In this document: positions 8,833 to 17,884 of the stretch, piece by piece
Layout of the letters: each line of letters starts with the position of its first letter
Numbering within the stretch: position 1 is the first letter of the stretch
Source of the DNA: Verrucomicrobiales bacterium
GTDB lineage: Bacteria; Verrucomicrobiota; Verrucomicrobiia; Limisphaerales; J093
Length of the DNA: 64,000 bases
NCBI GenBank assembly: GCA_024233305.1
Contig: JACKPV010000023.1
Location: 1 to 64,000, forward strand
Direction of reading: 5' to 3'
Made by a program: the position numbers and the translations under genes
Notes under the pieces: generated by a model
The model's input: the letters and a program-made list of their open reading frames with translations, nothing else
Database searches by the model: none
Told to the model about the DNA's origin: nothing

Positions 8833-9396
8833 TTACGCCCGCCTGCCAACCGCAGAACAGGGCGAGCATGACGCCAGCAAAGCCGCCGCGGAGGGCTCCG
8901 GGATCGCCACGCCAAAAACCACGGGTAGCGTTAGCTCCACAGGGACATCAACACCTCCAGCACCAAAGGCATTTTCAAAACCTGGATTGCCGTCGGTGCC
9001 TATGACGTAGCGATTATCCGCGAACGGGTCCGCGACATCCGCGAAGACGAGGTCCGCCGGGTTGGAGCCATCGGCATTGGCGGTGTCGAAGACCAGTTGG
9101 GTTGCCGTAGCAGCGATCGAGAATTGAGCCGTTCCAAAGATCAGGTCAGTCAGGGCGCATGTCAGGGAATAGGGACTGCCATTCACCGTCAGGGTGAGGT
9201 CAACGGAGGTGAACGGACTCACACTCGCATTCTGGATGAGATAGTTGCCGATCGGAACCTCCACCGTGCCCGTCAAGCTGGCCACATCGACGCCGTCCGT
9301 GAACGACCGGTTGACGGTGTAGACGGCCGCCTGCGCGCTGCTGCTTGCGATGAGCAGAGCCATCGTGCCGCCGGCCAAGGCCAAGCAGCGTCGCAA
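8833..9396 (-). CDS. PEP-CTERM-type secreted protein with frameshifted C-terminal anchor
   Basis: A hydrophobic signal segment (ALAGGTMALLIASSSAQAA) is followed by a beta-rich domain of about 135 residues and then IPEPSAAALLAS, the PEP signal of the PEP-CTERM/exosortase system. The expected membrane helix does not follow in this frame (it reads CSPCSAVGRRA). It is intact in the neighbouring frame, which reads VMLALFCGWQAGVKARS. One missing base near 8868-8874 would restore a normal PEP-helix-basic tail. The start is unclear: TTG at 9396 is the only one giving the full signal peptide in frame, while a Met-rich N-terminus (MRMNTEQRIRTANRDHWRK) lies upstream in another frame. Either the gene is decaying or the sequence has small errors. 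Confidence 0.65.
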   Translation of the reverse strand: MRRCLALAGGTMALLIASSSAQAAVYTVNRSFTDGVDVASLTGTVEVPIGNYLIQNASVSPFTSVDLTLTVNGSPYSLTCALTDLIFGTAQFSIAATATQLVFDTANADGSNPADLVFADVADPFADNRYVIGTDGNPGFENAFGAGGVDVPVELTLPVVFGVAIPEPSAAALLASCSPCSAVGRRA

Positions 9397-9548
9397 GGAA
9401 GCGGTGGTTTTCGCCAGTGGTCGCGGTTTGCAGTTCGGATTCGTTGTTCGGTGTTCATACGCATGCAGAGCATCTTAAGAAATCCACTGAACACAAGCTG
9501 AATTCTTGTTCCCAGGACCGTCCGACGGCAGCCACCCGTTTGGCAGCA

Positions 9549-9578
9549 TTGCGTTGCCGCGGGGTTTCCTGGTAGGCT
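9549..9578 (+). promoter_or_regulatory. Candidate promoter of the outer-membrane protein gene
   Basis: TTGCGT at 9549-9554 and TAGGCT at 9573-9578, spaced 18 bp, lie about 73 bp upstream of the gene starting at 9652. This is only a sigma70-like match and has no other support. Confidence 0.3.
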
Positions 9579-9651
9579 CGGGGCGTCATCGGCGCGGTGG
9601 AACGTCCGGCGGCTCGTTCGCCGGGCCGCCGCCCGGGACGCACGCACTTCC

Positions 9652-10176
9652 ATGATGAACGTGATATCACATCGTTGGGGCGGCTGGCTGGCCGCCCTGT
9701 TTGTTGCCACCATTGCCACCCGCGCCGTCGGGGGACAGGAAGCCGGGGACCCCGCGCTGAAACTCGAGTCCCGCGCCGATGCCGAGCTGCGTCACCATGC
9801 CGCCTTGATCTTCGGCGGGGCGACGCGGTTCGATGAGGAGGCCGAGGATGAAACCGGGGCTGCCTTCGGGATCGACTACGAATACCGCCTGGATGAGCTT
9901 TGGGGCATCGGCGCGATGGGGGAGGCCGTGGTGAGCGACCACGCGCGCGACGGGGTGGTCATGGTCCAACTCGCGCTGCATCCCTACCGGGGCTTTCGCG
10001 TGGCGGCCGGGCCCGGCGTGGAATTTGCCCATGAGGAGGCGGAGTTCGCCGTGCGGGTGGGCGCTTCTTACGAATTCGAATTCGGCCGCTTTACGGTTGC
10101 GCCGGAACTCGCCATCGATGTTGCCACGCCCTCGCAGACCCTGATTTACGGGGTGAGTGTCGGCACCCGCTTTTGA
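9652..10176 (+). CDS. Putative outer-membrane beta-barrel protein
   Basis: A 174-residue protein with a signal peptide (about residues 1-28: basic start, WLAALFVATIATRAVGG) followed by alternating short strands and a C-terminal phenylalanine (SVGTRF), as in small outer-membrane barrels. About eight amphipathic strands can be drawn, for example AAFGIDYEYR, GFRVAAGPGVEFA, AVRVGASYEFEFG and TLIYGVSVGTRF. The specific role is unknown. It is transcribed divergently from the PEP-CTERM gene and converges on the SEC-C gene, whose 3' end overlaps it by 86 bp. Confidence 0.65.
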   Translation: MMNVISHRWGGWLAALFVATIATRAVGGQEAGDPALKLESRADAELRHHAALIFGGATRFDEEAEDETGAAFGIDYEYRLDELWGIGAMGEAVVSDHARDGVVMVQLALHPYRGFRVAAGPGVEFAHEEAEFAVRVGASYEFEFGRFTVAPELAIDVATPSQTLIYGVSVGTRF

Positions 10177-11626
10177 TGCGGGAGCCGCGGGTCGGTCCGC
10201 CGCCTCCGCGGGGCGCGCTTGGCCGGGCGCAGTTCGGGATTTTCCGAGTCCGGAAGTGACGGGATGCGCCCCCGCTGGCCGCGTGCCCTGCGGGCCTATT
10301 CGGCGGGGATGGGTCCTCGGCGGGGCCGGTCTGGACGGCGGCCACCAGGGACCTCCAGCAAAGCCTTATTAGAAAGAGATTCAGCTCCGGACGATCCTCG
10401 TTTCGGATGTAGCGGAAGGCGGCCCCCGCCAGCTGCGCGGTCAGTGCATCGCCCGCGGCGGCACGTTCGGCCCGGAACGTCCGCAGTGTGGCGACCAGTT
10501 CTTCGATCCGCTCGCGCGTGAAGATGGCCGCCGCCATTTCCCGCAGGAGCGGCACCAGGCCGTCCTCGAACACCCGGCGAATTTCGGCTTCCGGAATCTG
10601 AGCGTCCGGCTGTCCGGGGGGCGCCGCGGCTGCCAGCCGATCGCTGAACCCGGGAATCCAGGGCTCGACTTCCTCCGGGGAAAGGAGCAAGAACCGGCAC
10701 TCCTCCCGATCGACCAGTTCCGCCGAACGGCGTGTCATGGTTTCTAATTCGTCGTCCGCGTGCTCCCGCAGTTGCGGATTCTCCCGCAGGAAATTCTTCC
10801 ACATCTTCTCGCGGGCCGGGTCGGCCAGCTGCGATTCCATCCAGGCCTCCTGTTCGTCGGGGCTCAGGCTGCGGAGGTGGTCCACGTCCACCCCCAACCG
10901 CCGCAGCAAGGCATCGTCCTGGCTTTGCTTCTCCGCGATCCAGGCTTCGTAGCCGAAGGAGAACATCGCGAACAGGAAGGGGTTCGTGTCGTCCACCGCC
11001 TCGACGGTGTTGAAGGCGGTTGTCTGCACCAGCCAGCCTTCGAGATACCGCCCGGCCTGCACGAGGTCGGGCAACTGCAACAGCAGGCGGGTGGCCAGGT
11101 CCTGCCGACGCTCCTTGTCCGCCAGGTGCAGGATCGCCGCGCGCAGCGTTTCGCCGGCGTCTTCGTTGTTGGAGAGGGGTGCGGGATGACCGACGTGTTC
11201 GAAGGCTTGGCGGACTTCGGTCGCGGTGAAGTGCAGCGGGGCGAAACGCGCCTCCGAGAACAGGGATTGCAGGAGGGCCAGCTGCCGCTCGCGATCCTGC
11301 ACGAGTTCCTCGAAGGCCGCCCGGTGGGCCTCCAACTCCTGGCCGGCGGCTTGGATTTCGTCCTGGCGGACGGTGTATTCGATCAACGGCCCGGACTCCG
11401 CCAGGATCTCAGCGAACCGTTTCCGGTCTTTGGCCGGCCCTGTCGTGGCCAGTTTCCGCAGCATACCGGGCAGGGCCCGCAGATTCGGAAGGGGGGCAGG
11501 GGCCGGGGAATCTGCCGGCCCGTGCGAGTCCTTCGGACGCTGTCGCTGGTCTGCTTGCAGATGACACTTCTTGTATTTCTTGCCGCTGCCGCAGTGGCAG
11601 GGGTCGTTGCGGCCGAGCTTCGTCAT
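10091..11626 (-). CDS. SEC-C motif protein
   Basis: A 511-residue protein from ATG at 11626. It opens with the SEC-C zinc-binding motif LGRNDPCHCGSGKKYKKCH (C10, C12, C21, H22), as at the end of SecA. The body is helical and acidic; no catalytic motif was recognised. The last 75 or so residues are Arg/Pro/Ser-rich, unlike the rest, and overlap the convergent outer-membrane gene by 86 bp. In another frame a stop lies at about 10296, so a frameshift near 10300-10370 that created an artificial tail is possible. Function is unknown; SEC-C motifs usually mediate binding to SecB, the ribosome or protein partners. Confidence 0.7.
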   Translation of the reverse strand: MTKLGRNDPCHCGSGKKYKKCHLQADQRQRPKDSHGPADSPAPAPLPNLRALPGMLRKLATTGPAKDRKRFAEILAESGPLIEYTVRQDEIQAAGQELEAHRAAFEELVQDRERQLALLQSLFSEARFAPLHFTATEVRQAFEHVGHPAPLSNNEDAGETLRAAILHLADKERRQDLATRLLLQLPDLVQAGRYLEGWLVQTTAFNTVEAVDDTNPFLFAMFSFGYEAWIAEKQSQDDALLRRLGVDVDHLRSLSPDEQEAWMESQLADPAREKMWKNFLRENPQLREHADDELETMTRRSAELVDREECRFLLLSPEEVEPWIPGFSDRLAAAAPPGQPDAQIPEAEIRRVFEDGLVPLLREMAAAIFTRERIEELVATLRTFRAERAAAGDALTAQLAGAAFRYIRNEDRPELNLFLIRLCWRSLVAAVQTGPAEDPSPPNRPAGHAASGGASRHFRTRKIPNCARPSAPRGGGGPTRGSRIKSGCRHSPRKSGSARAWQHRWRVPAQP

Positions 11627-11764
11627 AACGCGACGACCAGCATGGCCAAACCAGGCGCGCAAGCCAATGGGAAGGTGCGTGGCGATCGTTCGTCGCCGTT
11701 CGGGGGCGGGGGATCGCGTGGCTGCGCGGGGGGGCTGTCGGGATCGGCCCGCGTTCCGGCCCGG

Positions 11765-13513
11765 TCACATCCGGTCGGGCAGTTCGAGGCCCAGGACGTG
11801 CAGGCCCCGGGCGAGGACGCGCAGCGTGAGTTCGCAGAGGACCAGTCGACTCGTGCGCACGGGGTCTTCGGCGCGGAGGACGGGGCAGGCTTCGTAGAAC
11901 CCGGTGAACTGGCCCGCCAGTTCGTAGAGATAGTTGCAGAGGTAATTCGGTCGGTGTTCCTCGGCGACGGCATGCAGGACGAGATCGAAGCCGTGCAGGT
12001 GCTTCGCCAGGGCCAGTTCCGCGGGTTCGTTGAGCGTGAGGTGTGCCGCCGCCGTCGCGAGATCGAACGTCTCGCCGGATTCCGCGAGTTTGCGGAAGAT
12101 GCTGCGGATGCGGGTGGCCGCGTAGAGCAGATAGGGGGCGGTGTTGCCGTTCAACGCGAGCATTTTGTCCCAGCTGAAGACGTAATCGCTCTGCCGGTTG
12201 GGTAACAGGTCGGCGTACTTCACGGCCCCGATGCCGACCATCCGCGCGATCTGCCGCTGTTCAGGCTCCGGCAGGTCGGGGTTCTTGCCGGCCACGACTT
12301 GCAGGGCGCGTTCTTCGGCTTCATCGAGCAGGTCGGCCAGCTTGATATTCTCGCCCGAACGCGTCTTCAACGGCCGGTTGTCCTCCCCGAGAATCGAGCC
12401 GAACCATACGTGCGCGGGACGCACCCGGGCTTGCGGCTGCCACCGGCGGAAGATCTCGAAGACCTGCTGGAAATGCAGCTGCTGGCGTCCGTCGGTGACG
12501 TAGATCACCGCGTCCGGATTCCAGGTCGTCAGCCGGTACTGCAACGTCGCGAGGTCGGTGGTCGTGTAGTTCGCGGCGCCGTCGCTCTTGCGTACGATGG
12601 CCGGGTGGCGTTGGAGCTGTGGCAGGTCGTCGAAGAAGGCAACGAGCGCCCCTTCGCTTTCACGAACGATGCCGGCGGACTCGAGTTCGCGCACCACCCC
12701 GGCGAGCCGGTCGTTGTAGAAGCTTTCGCCGAGCGCGTGATCGAATCGCACGCCGAGCCGGCCGTAGATCGTGGCGAACTGCTCCTGCGAAAGCGCGATC
12801 ATCCGGCGCCAGATGGCGGTGTTCTCCGCGTCGCCGGCCTGGAGCCTGACCAGTTCGCCGCGGGCCTGTTCGAGCGTGGTGCGGTCGAACTCCGGCTTGC
12901 CCTCGCTGCAACGGGCGTTGACGGCGCGATAGATACGCTCGAGTTCGGCGATGGGATCCCGCTCCAACGCCGCGGGATCGAGCAGGGTCTTCCAGCCCAC
13001 GAGCAACATGCCGAACTGCGTGCCCCAGTCGCCGATGTGGTTGTCGGTGATCACGCGATGCCCCAGCAGCCGGAAGGTCCGGGCCAGGGCGTCGCCGAGA
13101 ATGGTCGAGCGGATGTGCCCGACGTGCATGGGCTTGGCGACGTTGGGCGAGCTGAAGTCCAGGATCACCGTCTGCGGCGCGGCCGCCGTGGCGAAGAACA
13201 GGTGCCGGCCCCGGGCCGCTTCGGTCAACGAGTGGACGAGCGCTTGCGGGGTCAGGCGGAAGTTGAGAAAGCCGGGGCCGGCGACTTCGATCTGGTCGCA
13301 CAACCCGGGGGCATCGAAGGCGTCCGCGACCGCCTGCGCGAGCTGTCGCGGATTTGTGCGACGGGCCTTCGCGAGGGCCATCAGCGCATTGGTCTGGTAA
13401 TCGCCGAAGCGGGCATCGGGACAGGGCCGGACCAGGATCGCGCCCGGATCGGCTTCGGGGGCCACCTGCGCCACGGCTGCCCGGAGGCGTTCTTCGATCT
13501 GGCGATGGAGCAT
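11765..13513 (-). CDS. argS: Arginyl-tRNA synthetase
   Basis: A 582-residue class I aminoacyl-tRNA synthetase that charges tRNA-Arg. The N-terminal additional domain (about 1-115) precedes SSPNVAKPMHVGHIRST, which contains the HIGH motif (HVGH), then DNHIGDWGTQFG and the ArgRS-specific DALR anticodon domain at the C-terminus (about 460-582, ending LGLELPDRM). Length is normal. It follows the PtsN-like gene by 17 bp on the same strand, suggesting co-transcription. Confidence 0.96.
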   Translation of the reverse strand: MLHRQIEERLRAAVAQVAPEADPGAILVRPCPDARFGDYQTNALMALAKARRTNPRQLAQAVADAFDAPGLCDQIEVAGPGFLNFRLTPQALVHSLTEAARGRHLFFATAAAPQTVILDFSSPNVAKPMHVGHIRSTILGDALARTFRLLGHRVITDNHIGDWGTQFGMLLVGWKTLLDPAALERDPIAELERIYRAVNARCSEGKPEFDRTTLEQARGELVRLQAGDAENTAIWRRMIALSQEQFATIYGRLGVRFDHALGESFYNDRLAGVVRELESAGIVRESEGALVAFFDDLPQLQRHPAIVRKSDGAANYTTTDLATLQYRLTTWNPDAVIYVTDGRQQLHFQQVFEIFRRWQPQARVRPAHVWFGSILGEDNRPLKTRSGENIKLADLLDEAEERALQVVAGKNPDLPEPEQRQIARMVGIGAVKYADLLPNRQSDYVFSWDKMLALNGNTAPYLLYAATRIRSIFRKLAESGETFDLATAAAHLTLNEPAELALAKHLHGFDLVLHAVAEEHRPNYLCNYLYELAGQFTGFYEACPVLRAEDPVRTSRLVLCELTLRVLARGLHVLGLELPDRM

Positions 13514-13530
13514 GGGCGGGACGCGGGGGA

Positions 13531-13998
13531 TCAGTGCTCGGCGGAGCCCTTGCGGATCACGTCGGCCATGGCGGCGGCATCGGGCGCCTCTTCGAGTGCC
13601 TGGCGGAATTCTTTGCGATGCAGCAATTTGGCGATGTCCGCCAGCGTGCGGAGGTGGGGTTGGAACTGGCCTTGCGGGACGAGGAACAGGACGACCAGGG
13701 TCACGGGCTGATCATCCAAAGCGTCGAAATCGATGCCGCTGCGCGAACGTCCGAAAGCGGCGACGACCTCGCCAATGAGTTCGGTCGAGGCGTGGGGGAT
13801 GCCGATGCCGAACCCGATGCCCGTGCTCATCGAGTTCTCCCGCTTGCGAACCACGGCGGCGATGGGTTCGCGGTCCTCCTCCCGAATGGTCTTCGTTTCG
13901 ACCAGCCGGCCGATCAACTCATCAATCGCCTGCCACCGGTCGGTGGACGCGAGTTCCGGCACGATGTTGTCCGGATGCAGGATGTCGCCAAGCATCAT
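13531..13998 (-). CDS. PTS system IIA domain protein (PtsN/fructose type)
   Basis: A 155-residue single-domain EIIA of the mannitol/fructose family. The phosphorylated histidine is H69 in GIGIPHAST, and the N-terminal KRENSMSTG region is typical. As a stand-alone domain it is more likely a regulatory EIIA-Ntr-like protein than a sugar transporter subunit; no EIIB or EIIC gene is nearby. It heads a probable operon with argS. A divergent gene starts at 14230. Confidence 0.85.
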   Translation of the reverse strand: MMLGDILHPDNIVPELASTDRWQAIDELIGRLVETKTIREEDREPIAAVVRKRENSMSTGIGFGIGIPHASTELIGEVVAAFGRSRSGIDFDALDDQPVTLVVLFLVPQGQFQPHLRTLADIAKLLHRKEFRQALEEAPDAAAMADVIRKGSAEH

Positions 13999-14193
13999 AC
14001 GCGGTCCAAACTAAAAGGTGACAATTGGCCCGAAGCTCCCGGCCTTGGCAAGTGCGAAGTGGCCGTCTGCGATGGGCGGGTTGAGGGCGGCAGCGGCCGC
14101 GACACTTGCCCGGCCGCTGGCCCGATCCACCGCCGGCTTCGCGGGGGGGCGGCCTTCCGTCTCTCGGACGGGACAACACCGGCGAAACCGGGG

Positions 14194-14223
14194 TTGTCCA
14201 ACGGGGTTGGATGTGGATAAAAT
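14194..14223 (+). promoter_or_regulatory. Candidate promoter placing +1 at the start codon of the 14230 gene
   Basis: TTGTCC at 14194-14199 and TAAAAT at 14218-14223 with an 18-bp spacer. The start codon is only 7 nt after the -10 box, so transcription from this promoter would give a leaderless or nearly leaderless mRNA. The match is good by eye but untested. Confidence 0.45.
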
Positions 14224-14229
14224 CTGCTC

Positions 14230-16011
14230 ATGCGAAGTGTTAGTGCGAGTAAAGGCCTCCCGTTCGCAGCCCGGATCGCTGCGGTCCTGACGGGGGTCAT
14301 CTGCAACGCTGCGGCCCAGGGAGTGATCGAGACGCTGGCCATCGAGGGCACCCCGGCGCCGGATGGAAACGGCCACTTCGGGCGGCTGTTCAGCGAAGCG
14401 TTCGGTCCGCCGGTCATTAACGCCGCTGGCCAGGTCGCCTTCGCCGCGTTCCTCACCAACACCGCTGCCGGGCTCGCGGACAGCGCGGGCTTGTATCTGT
14501 TCGACGGCGTGGCGACCCGGAAACTGGCGCGGGGCGGGGATCCGGCGCCTTCCACCCAGGGGAAGTTCTCCGCGTTCAAGTCGCACAGCACGACGGGCCA
14601 ACGGCATCTCACCTTGAACGACGCGGGCCAGGTCGGGGCGTTGGCCAGCATCTCGGGCGACCCGCTCCTGGCCGGGGTGTGCGGTGGCGGCCTGTTCCGC
14701 TTCGGGCTTGGCGGATCGACCCTGGTCATCGGCTGCGGGATGCCCGACCCGCGGAACCTCGGCGGGTTCGGCGATTTCGGGGAACACGGTCTCGATGCGC
14801 TTGGGCGCATGGCCTTTCAGGCGCGGGTGAAGGTGGACGACTTCAATGTGCCGGTCGGGGTGTTCGTCGGGGACGAGTCGGGCTTTTCGACGGTTCTCCT
14901 GGCCGGCGATCCGGTTCCGAACGGAGGGGAGGCGTTCACCGCGTCGCTGCTGCGGGGCATGAACCCGACGGGGGACCTGCTGATCTTCGCCGACGACACC
15001 GGGGACGAGGGCGGGCTGGCGAACGAATCGATCTACGTGGCAACCGCGGACGGATTGCGTTCCGTGGTGGCGAACGGGATGCGCCCACCTGATGAAAACG
15101 GGGTCTTCGAGGAGTTTCAGGTGGGGGCTTTGAACAGCGCCGGCCTGGTGGCTTTCACCGCCACGCTCGGGCAGACCACCGGTGGGAGGGCCGACGACTC
15201 GGGCCTCTTTCTGGCGACGGAGAGCGCGCTTTTCACCGTGGCCCGGGAGGGGGCCCGGGCGCCGAACGGCGGGAACTGGATCAACTTCCAACAACCGGTG
15301 TTGAACGACCGCGGGACGCTCGCGTTCCTCGGATTTGCCGGGGTCACGCAGACCGTCGGTTCCGGCATTTACGTCGCCACGACCAATACCATCACCCTCC
15401 TGGTGCCCGCTCGCAGTCCCGCCCCCGATGGACAGGGCACCCTGTCGCTGGAGCAGGCGACCTACCCGATCCTGGCCCTCAACAACCGCGGCCAGGTGTT
15501 GTTCCAGGCGGGCGTGAGTGGCGGTCCCAGCAGTGCCCGCATCGGCGTCTTTCTGGCCGATCCTGACGGGACCGTGCGCCGTGTGGTGCGTCGGGGACAG
15601 GAACTCGAGGGCAGCACCGTGAACAAAATGGAACTTACCAGCGTCGGGAACACCGTCGATGCGGGGGGCGCCGACCTGGGCCGTCAGCGTCCGTTGAACG
15701 ATACCGGACAAGTGGCGTTCTGGGCGGAGCTCGCCGACGGCCGCGACGGCGTGTTCCGGTGGTCTCCGCCGGCGGCCGGTCCGGTGATTTCGGGGATCCG
15801 GTTCGAGGAGGAGGACGTGGTGGTCCAGACGGCGTCGATGACCGGGCATGCCTATCAGTTGCAGAGCCGGGCGGCGCTCGCCGAAGGCGAATGGCAGGAC
15901 GAAGGGGACCCGGTGGCGGGGACGGACGGAGAGATCGAACTTCGGGAGGTCGGCGCCCCGACCACCGCGGGGCAGCGCTATTACCGGGTCGCGGTGGTCC
16001 CGGCGGAGTGA
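14230..16011 (+). CDS. NxxGxxAF-repeat secreted protein
   Basis: A 593-residue exported protein with a signal peptide (about 1-30, ending NAAAQG). The body carries repeated motifs of the form NxxGxxAF: INAAGQVAFAAF, LNDAGQVGALAS, LNSAGLVAFTAT, LNDRGTLAFLGF, LNNRGQVLFQAG and LNDTGQVAFWAE. It belongs to the 'choice-of-anchor tandem repeat NxxGxxAF' family. The last 80 residues form a beta-sandwich-like end with GHAYQLQSRAAL and QRYYRVAVV, common at the ends of secreted verrucomicrobial proteins. Function is unknown; it is probably extracellular or cell-surface. It is divergent from the ptsN-argS pair. Confidence 0.8.
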   Translation: MRSVSASKGLPFAARIAAVLTGVICNAAAQGVIETLAIEGTPAPDGNGHFGRLFSEAFGPPVINAAGQVAFAAFLTNTAAGLADSAGLYLFDGVATRKLARGGDPAPSTQGKFSAFKSHSTTGQRHLTLNDAGQVGALASISGDPLLAGVCGGGLFRFGLGGSTLVIGCGMPDPRNLGGFGDFGEHGLDALGRMAFQARVKVDDFNVPVGVFVGDESGFSTVLLAGDPVPNGGEAFTASLLRGMNPTGDLLIFADDTGDEGGLANESIYVATADGLRSVVANGMRPPDENGVFEEFQVGALNSAGLVAFTATLGQTTGGRADDSGLFLATESALFTVAREGARAPNGGNWINFQQPVLNDRGTLAFLGFAGVTQTVGSGIYVATTNTITLLVPARSPAPDGQGTLSLEQATYPILALNNRGQVLFQAGVSGGPSSARIGVFLADPDGTVRRVVRRGQELEGSTVNKMELTSVGNTVDAGGADLGRQRPLNDTGQVAFWAELADGRDGVFRWSPPAAGPVISGIRFEEEDVVVQTASMTGHAYQLQSRAALAEGEWQDEGDPVAGTDGEIELREVGAPTTAGQRYYRVAVVPAE

Positions 16012-16155
16012 CGGCGGAGACGCGCTGGGGGACTGCTTTGCGACGAATCGGGGTGGCCGGGAGGGTCGGCGGGCGCTGCCTGTTGCAGGCCGGTGTCCGA
16101 AGGGTTGGCGTTTGACGTTCCGAAGCGGTCCCGGAACACTTGGGTCCTCAAAGTC

Positions 16156-17736
16156 ATGAACAGCTCGTTACTCAGAACCTGGTTCCTGGTTTCCGTCTCC
16201 GCCGGGTCATTCGCGGTCGGGGCCGGGCCGCTTTCCCTCAACTTGCGGGACCGTGTGGAAGCCCCCGGCGGCAGCGGCTCCTTTGAGGTCCGGGAACGCC
16301 GGGCCGAATGGGATCCCGCCCGGACGGCGGTGGTCCTCTGCGACATGTGGGATCAGCACTGGTGCCGCAGTGCCACCGCCCGCGTGGCGGAAATGGCGCC
16401 GCGCATGAATGCAGTGATCCAGGCCGCGCGCCGCGCCGGGGTCCTGATCATCCATTGCCCGAGCAGCACCCTGGATTTCTACCGGGACAGCCCCGGGCGC
16501 AAGCTGGCGCAGTCCGCCCCGGTGGTCGAGGCCCGGGTTCCGTTGCAGGGTTGGTGCAGCCTGGACCGCACGAAGGAGCCGGCGCTGCCGATCGACGACT
16601 CGGACGGCGGCTGCGACGACTGGCCGCAATGCGCCCAGGGTTCTCCGTGGAAGCGGCAGATCGCCGCTCTTGAGATCGCGCCGGGTGATGCCATCACCGA
16701 TTCCGCCGAGGCCTACTACTTGATGCGCCAGCGGGGGATCGAGAACGTCATCGTGATGGGGGTGCATCTGAACATGTGCGTCCTCGGGCGGCCTTTCGGC
16801 ATCCGGCAACTCGTCGCCCAGGGGCTGAACGTCGTCCTCATGCGGGACCTCACCGATACGATGTACAATTCGCGGAGGCGCCCTTTCGTCAGCCATTTCG
16901 TTGGCACGGACCTGATGGTGGCGCACGTCGAGCAACACTGGTGTCCGACCGTGACCAGCGCCGACTTCATTGACGGCGAACCGTTTCGCTTTGCCGCCGA
17001 CCGCCGCAAGACCGTGGCGTTGCTGGTGGGCGAGAACGAATACCGCACCTGGGAAACGCTGCCTGCGTTCGCGGCGGAGGAACTGGCGTGGCGGGGGTAC
17101 ACCTTGAAAGCAGTGACGTCCTCCACCCGGACGGACGATTTTTCCTGGGACAACTGGGCGGCATTGAAGGACGCGGCGGTCATCGTGGTCAGTGCCCGGC
17201 GACGCGCCATGCCGGACGGGATGCGGGCGCTGCTCAGGGCCCACCTCGCGGCCGGTCGGGGCCTGGTGGGCATCCGGACGGCCTCGCATGCCTTCGCCGT
17301 GCGCGGCCCGGCCCGGGCGGAACTCGTCCCTGGCGCGGGTTTGGTGGAGTGGGCGGATTTCGATCCCGAGGTCTTCGGCGGCAACTACCACGGACACCAC
17401 GGTGCGGGCCCGGAAACGAGCCTGGCGGTCGTGGCTGGGGCCGTAGGTCATCCGGTGTTGACCGGCGTCAGCGCGGAGGACTTTACGGGACACGGTTCGC
17501 TCTACCAGGTGGCTCCGCTGAAGCCGGATGCCACCGTCTTGTTGCAGGGGACGATTCCCGGCCAACCGACCGAACCGGTGGCGTGGGTGCGCACATACGG
17601 AGCCCGTCACGCGCGCGTTTTCTACACCTCGCTCGGCCACGCGGAGGACTTCGCCGAACCGTCCTTTCGGCGGCTGTTCCTGAACGCCGTGCTGTGGGCG
17701 ATGGACGAACCGATTCCGCCTGCCGCCGCGCCGTAG
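16156..17736 (+). CDS. Secreted isochorismatase-family hydrolase fused to a ThuA-like domain
   Basis: A 526-residue protein from ATG at 16156 with a signal peptide (WFLVSVSAGSFAVGAG). Residues about 40-280 are an isochorismatase/cysteine-hydrolase fold: VVLCDMWDQHWC has the catalytic Asp, and VIVMGVHLNMCVLGRPFG holds the nucleophile Cys in place of the usual GVxTNxCV. Residues about 295-515 resemble ThuA/trehalose-utilisation glutamine-amidotransferase-like domains (TVALLVGENEYRTWETLPAF, FGGNYHGHHG, ARVFYTSLGH). The substrate is unknown, perhaps an amide or a sugar derivative. Earlier in-frame starts back to 16093 would place residues before the signal peptide and are less likely. Confidence 0.82.
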   Translation: MNSSLLRTWFLVSVSAGSFAVGAGPLSLNLRDRVEAPGGSGSFEVRERRAEWDPARTAVVLCDMWDQHWCRSATARVAEMAPRMNAVIQAARRAGVLIIHCPSSTLDFYRDSPGRKLAQSAPVVEARVPLQGWCSLDRTKEPALPIDDSDGGCDDWPQCAQGSPWKRQIAALEIAPGDAITDSAEAYYLMRQRGIENVIVMGVHLNMCVLGRPFGIRQLVAQGLNVVLMRDLTDTMYNSRRRPFVSHFVGTDLMVAHVEQHWCPTVTSADFIDGEPFRFAADRRKTVALLVGENEYRTWETLPAFAAEELAWRGYTLKAVTSSTRTDDFSWDNWAALKDAAVIVVSARRRAMPDGMRALLRAHLAAGRGLVGIRTASHAFAVRGPARAELVPGAGLVEWADFDPEVFGGNYHGHHGAGPETSLAVVAGAVGHPVLTGVSAEDFTGHGSLYQVAPLKPDATVLLQGTIPGQPTEPVAWVRTYGARHARVFYTSLGHAEDFAEPSFRRLFLNAVLWAMDEPIPPAAAP

Positions 17737-17884
17737 GACGCCGGCGTTGGCCTTCGGGGTTGCGCGGTCGGGTCGCCCGGACGGCGATGAAGGGAGTGTG
17801 GCCCGGGGGGCGCGGGTGATTTTGTTCGCGCCGGAGGTTGTGCCCGCGGGCGACGTCTGGCACAAGTGCCGGTCGCTGTTGCTG

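Noticed and set aside
14011..15849. A 612-codon minus-strand frame
   Set aside because: Antisense to the NxxGxxAF-repeat gene, with no domain or suitable composition.
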